Assembly (NCBI RefSeq): GCF_003337275.1
Contig: NZ_QPJQ01000010.1
Coordinates: 1 to 64,000, forward strand
Direction of reading: 5' to 3'
Length of the DNA: 64,000 nt
From: Marinomonas foliarum
GTDB lineage: Bacteria > Pseudomonadota > Gammaproteobacteria > Pseudomonadales > Marinomonadaceae
This document shows positions 63,801 through 64,000 of this stretch, in pieces. Position numbers and translations under genes: made by a program. Positions within the stretch are counted from its first letter, which is position 1. Each line of letters opens with the position of its first letter. The notes under the pieces were generated by a model, which made no database searches, was not told the DNA's origin, and saw only the letters and a list, made by a program, of their open reading frames with translations.

Positions 63801-64000
63801 TTAAATGGCTTTGTTGTTCAATTCGGTATTTTTCAATACTTCATCAAGGTGTAGCCAAGTTTCGATCACGGTGTCTGGGTTAAGAGACATGCTTTCGATG
63901 CCTTGGGCGACGAGCCAGTCGGCGAAGTCAGCGTGGTCGGATGGGCCTTGGCCACAGATGCCGACGTATTTGCCTTTTTCGCGACAAGCGGTGATTGCCA
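63801..64000 (-). CDS. ppsA: Phosphoenolpyruvate synthase, C-terminal end (partial)
   Basis: The last 66 codons of a gene that continues past the window. The reading frame, read on the minus strand, gives KYVGICGQGPSDHADFADWL and then GIESMSLNPDTVIETW before the TAA at 63803. These are the catalytic GQGPSDHPDFA-like and C-terminal SLNPDTV motifs of PpsA, which makes PEP from pyruvate and ATP for gluconeogenesis. The stop is followed by an inverted repeat (GTAACGGGAA/TTCCCGTTAC, 63752-63794) and a terminator. Confidence 0.93.
   Translation of the reverse strand, partial: AITACREKGKYVGICGQGPSDHADFADWLVAQGIESMSLNPDTVIETWLHLDEVLKNTELNNKAI

Overview
The window looks like a chromosomal segment of a marine gammaproteobacterium, most likely Marinomonas or a close relative in the Oceanospirillales. 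This rests on recognising protein families and gene order, not on a database search. Base composition is moderately AT-rich. I saw no IS element, prophage, integrase, tRNA or CRISPR array. Nearly all of it is ordinary core and metabolic DNA, so the interest lies in how a few loci are built.

Layout. 1-220: the tail of an rRNA operon (5S 3' end, a strong terminator, then a decayed second 5S tail). 300-9400: a LysR/EamA divergent pair, a TetR regulator facing the flavoenzyme FadH across twin operators, a cardiolipin synthase with an EEP-family partner, and a DUF2254 membrane protein with a small membrane partner. 9600-17600: iscR followed by sufBCDS, an A-type carrier, sufT, sufE and an iscS-like gene. 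17650-26900: ndk, rlmN, pilW, rodZ, ispG, hisS, yfgM, bamB and der, the block that follows the ISC operon in many gammaproteobacteria. The SUF genes therefore sit where ISC is normally found. 27000-36600: rimK overlapping a zinc deacylase, an unknown membrane protein, ygiQ, tpm, ybaM, DUF1304, DinB, an LRR-protein kinase fusion, and a RibH2-type lumazine synthase behind an FMN riboswitch. 37000-45200: a partial cobalamin locus (cobJ, cobM, cobW, cobN, and a long CbiX-like chelatase). 45200-47600: the carboxyspermidine/carboxynorspermidine pathway. 47900-56200: an NnrU-family protein, two chemoreceptors flanking a YegD-type Hsp70, and an OFA-family transporter. 56400-61000: a FUSC protein, a B12 riboswitch controlling a lone CbiM-like cobalt transporter, and a divergent LysR/MFS pair resembling ynfL/ynfM. 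61000-64000: small genes (WG-repeat, Nudix, TPR-like, DEDDy exonuclease), a repeat-rich non-coding stretch, and the 3' end of ppsA.

How the genes work together. The iscR-suf-iscS locus makes Fe-S clusters, and FadH, RlmN, IspG and YgiQ in the same window need them. The cobalamin genes, the cobalt-transporter riboswitch locus and CobW/CbiX (both His-rich) form a cobalt/B12 theme spread over two loci. PilW, RodZ, YfgM and BamB serve the cell envelope.

Most notable: (1) SUF in the ISC position with an IscS that lacks the C-terminal IscU-docking tail; (2) a CbiM homologue with no visible CbiN/Q/O behind a B12 riboswitch; (3) a RimK/deacylase overlapping pair; (4) a RibH2 enzyme under an FMN riboswitch; (5) a three-arm palindromic repeat before cobN with relatives near ppsA. 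I did not find a clearly new multi-gene defence or conflict system here.
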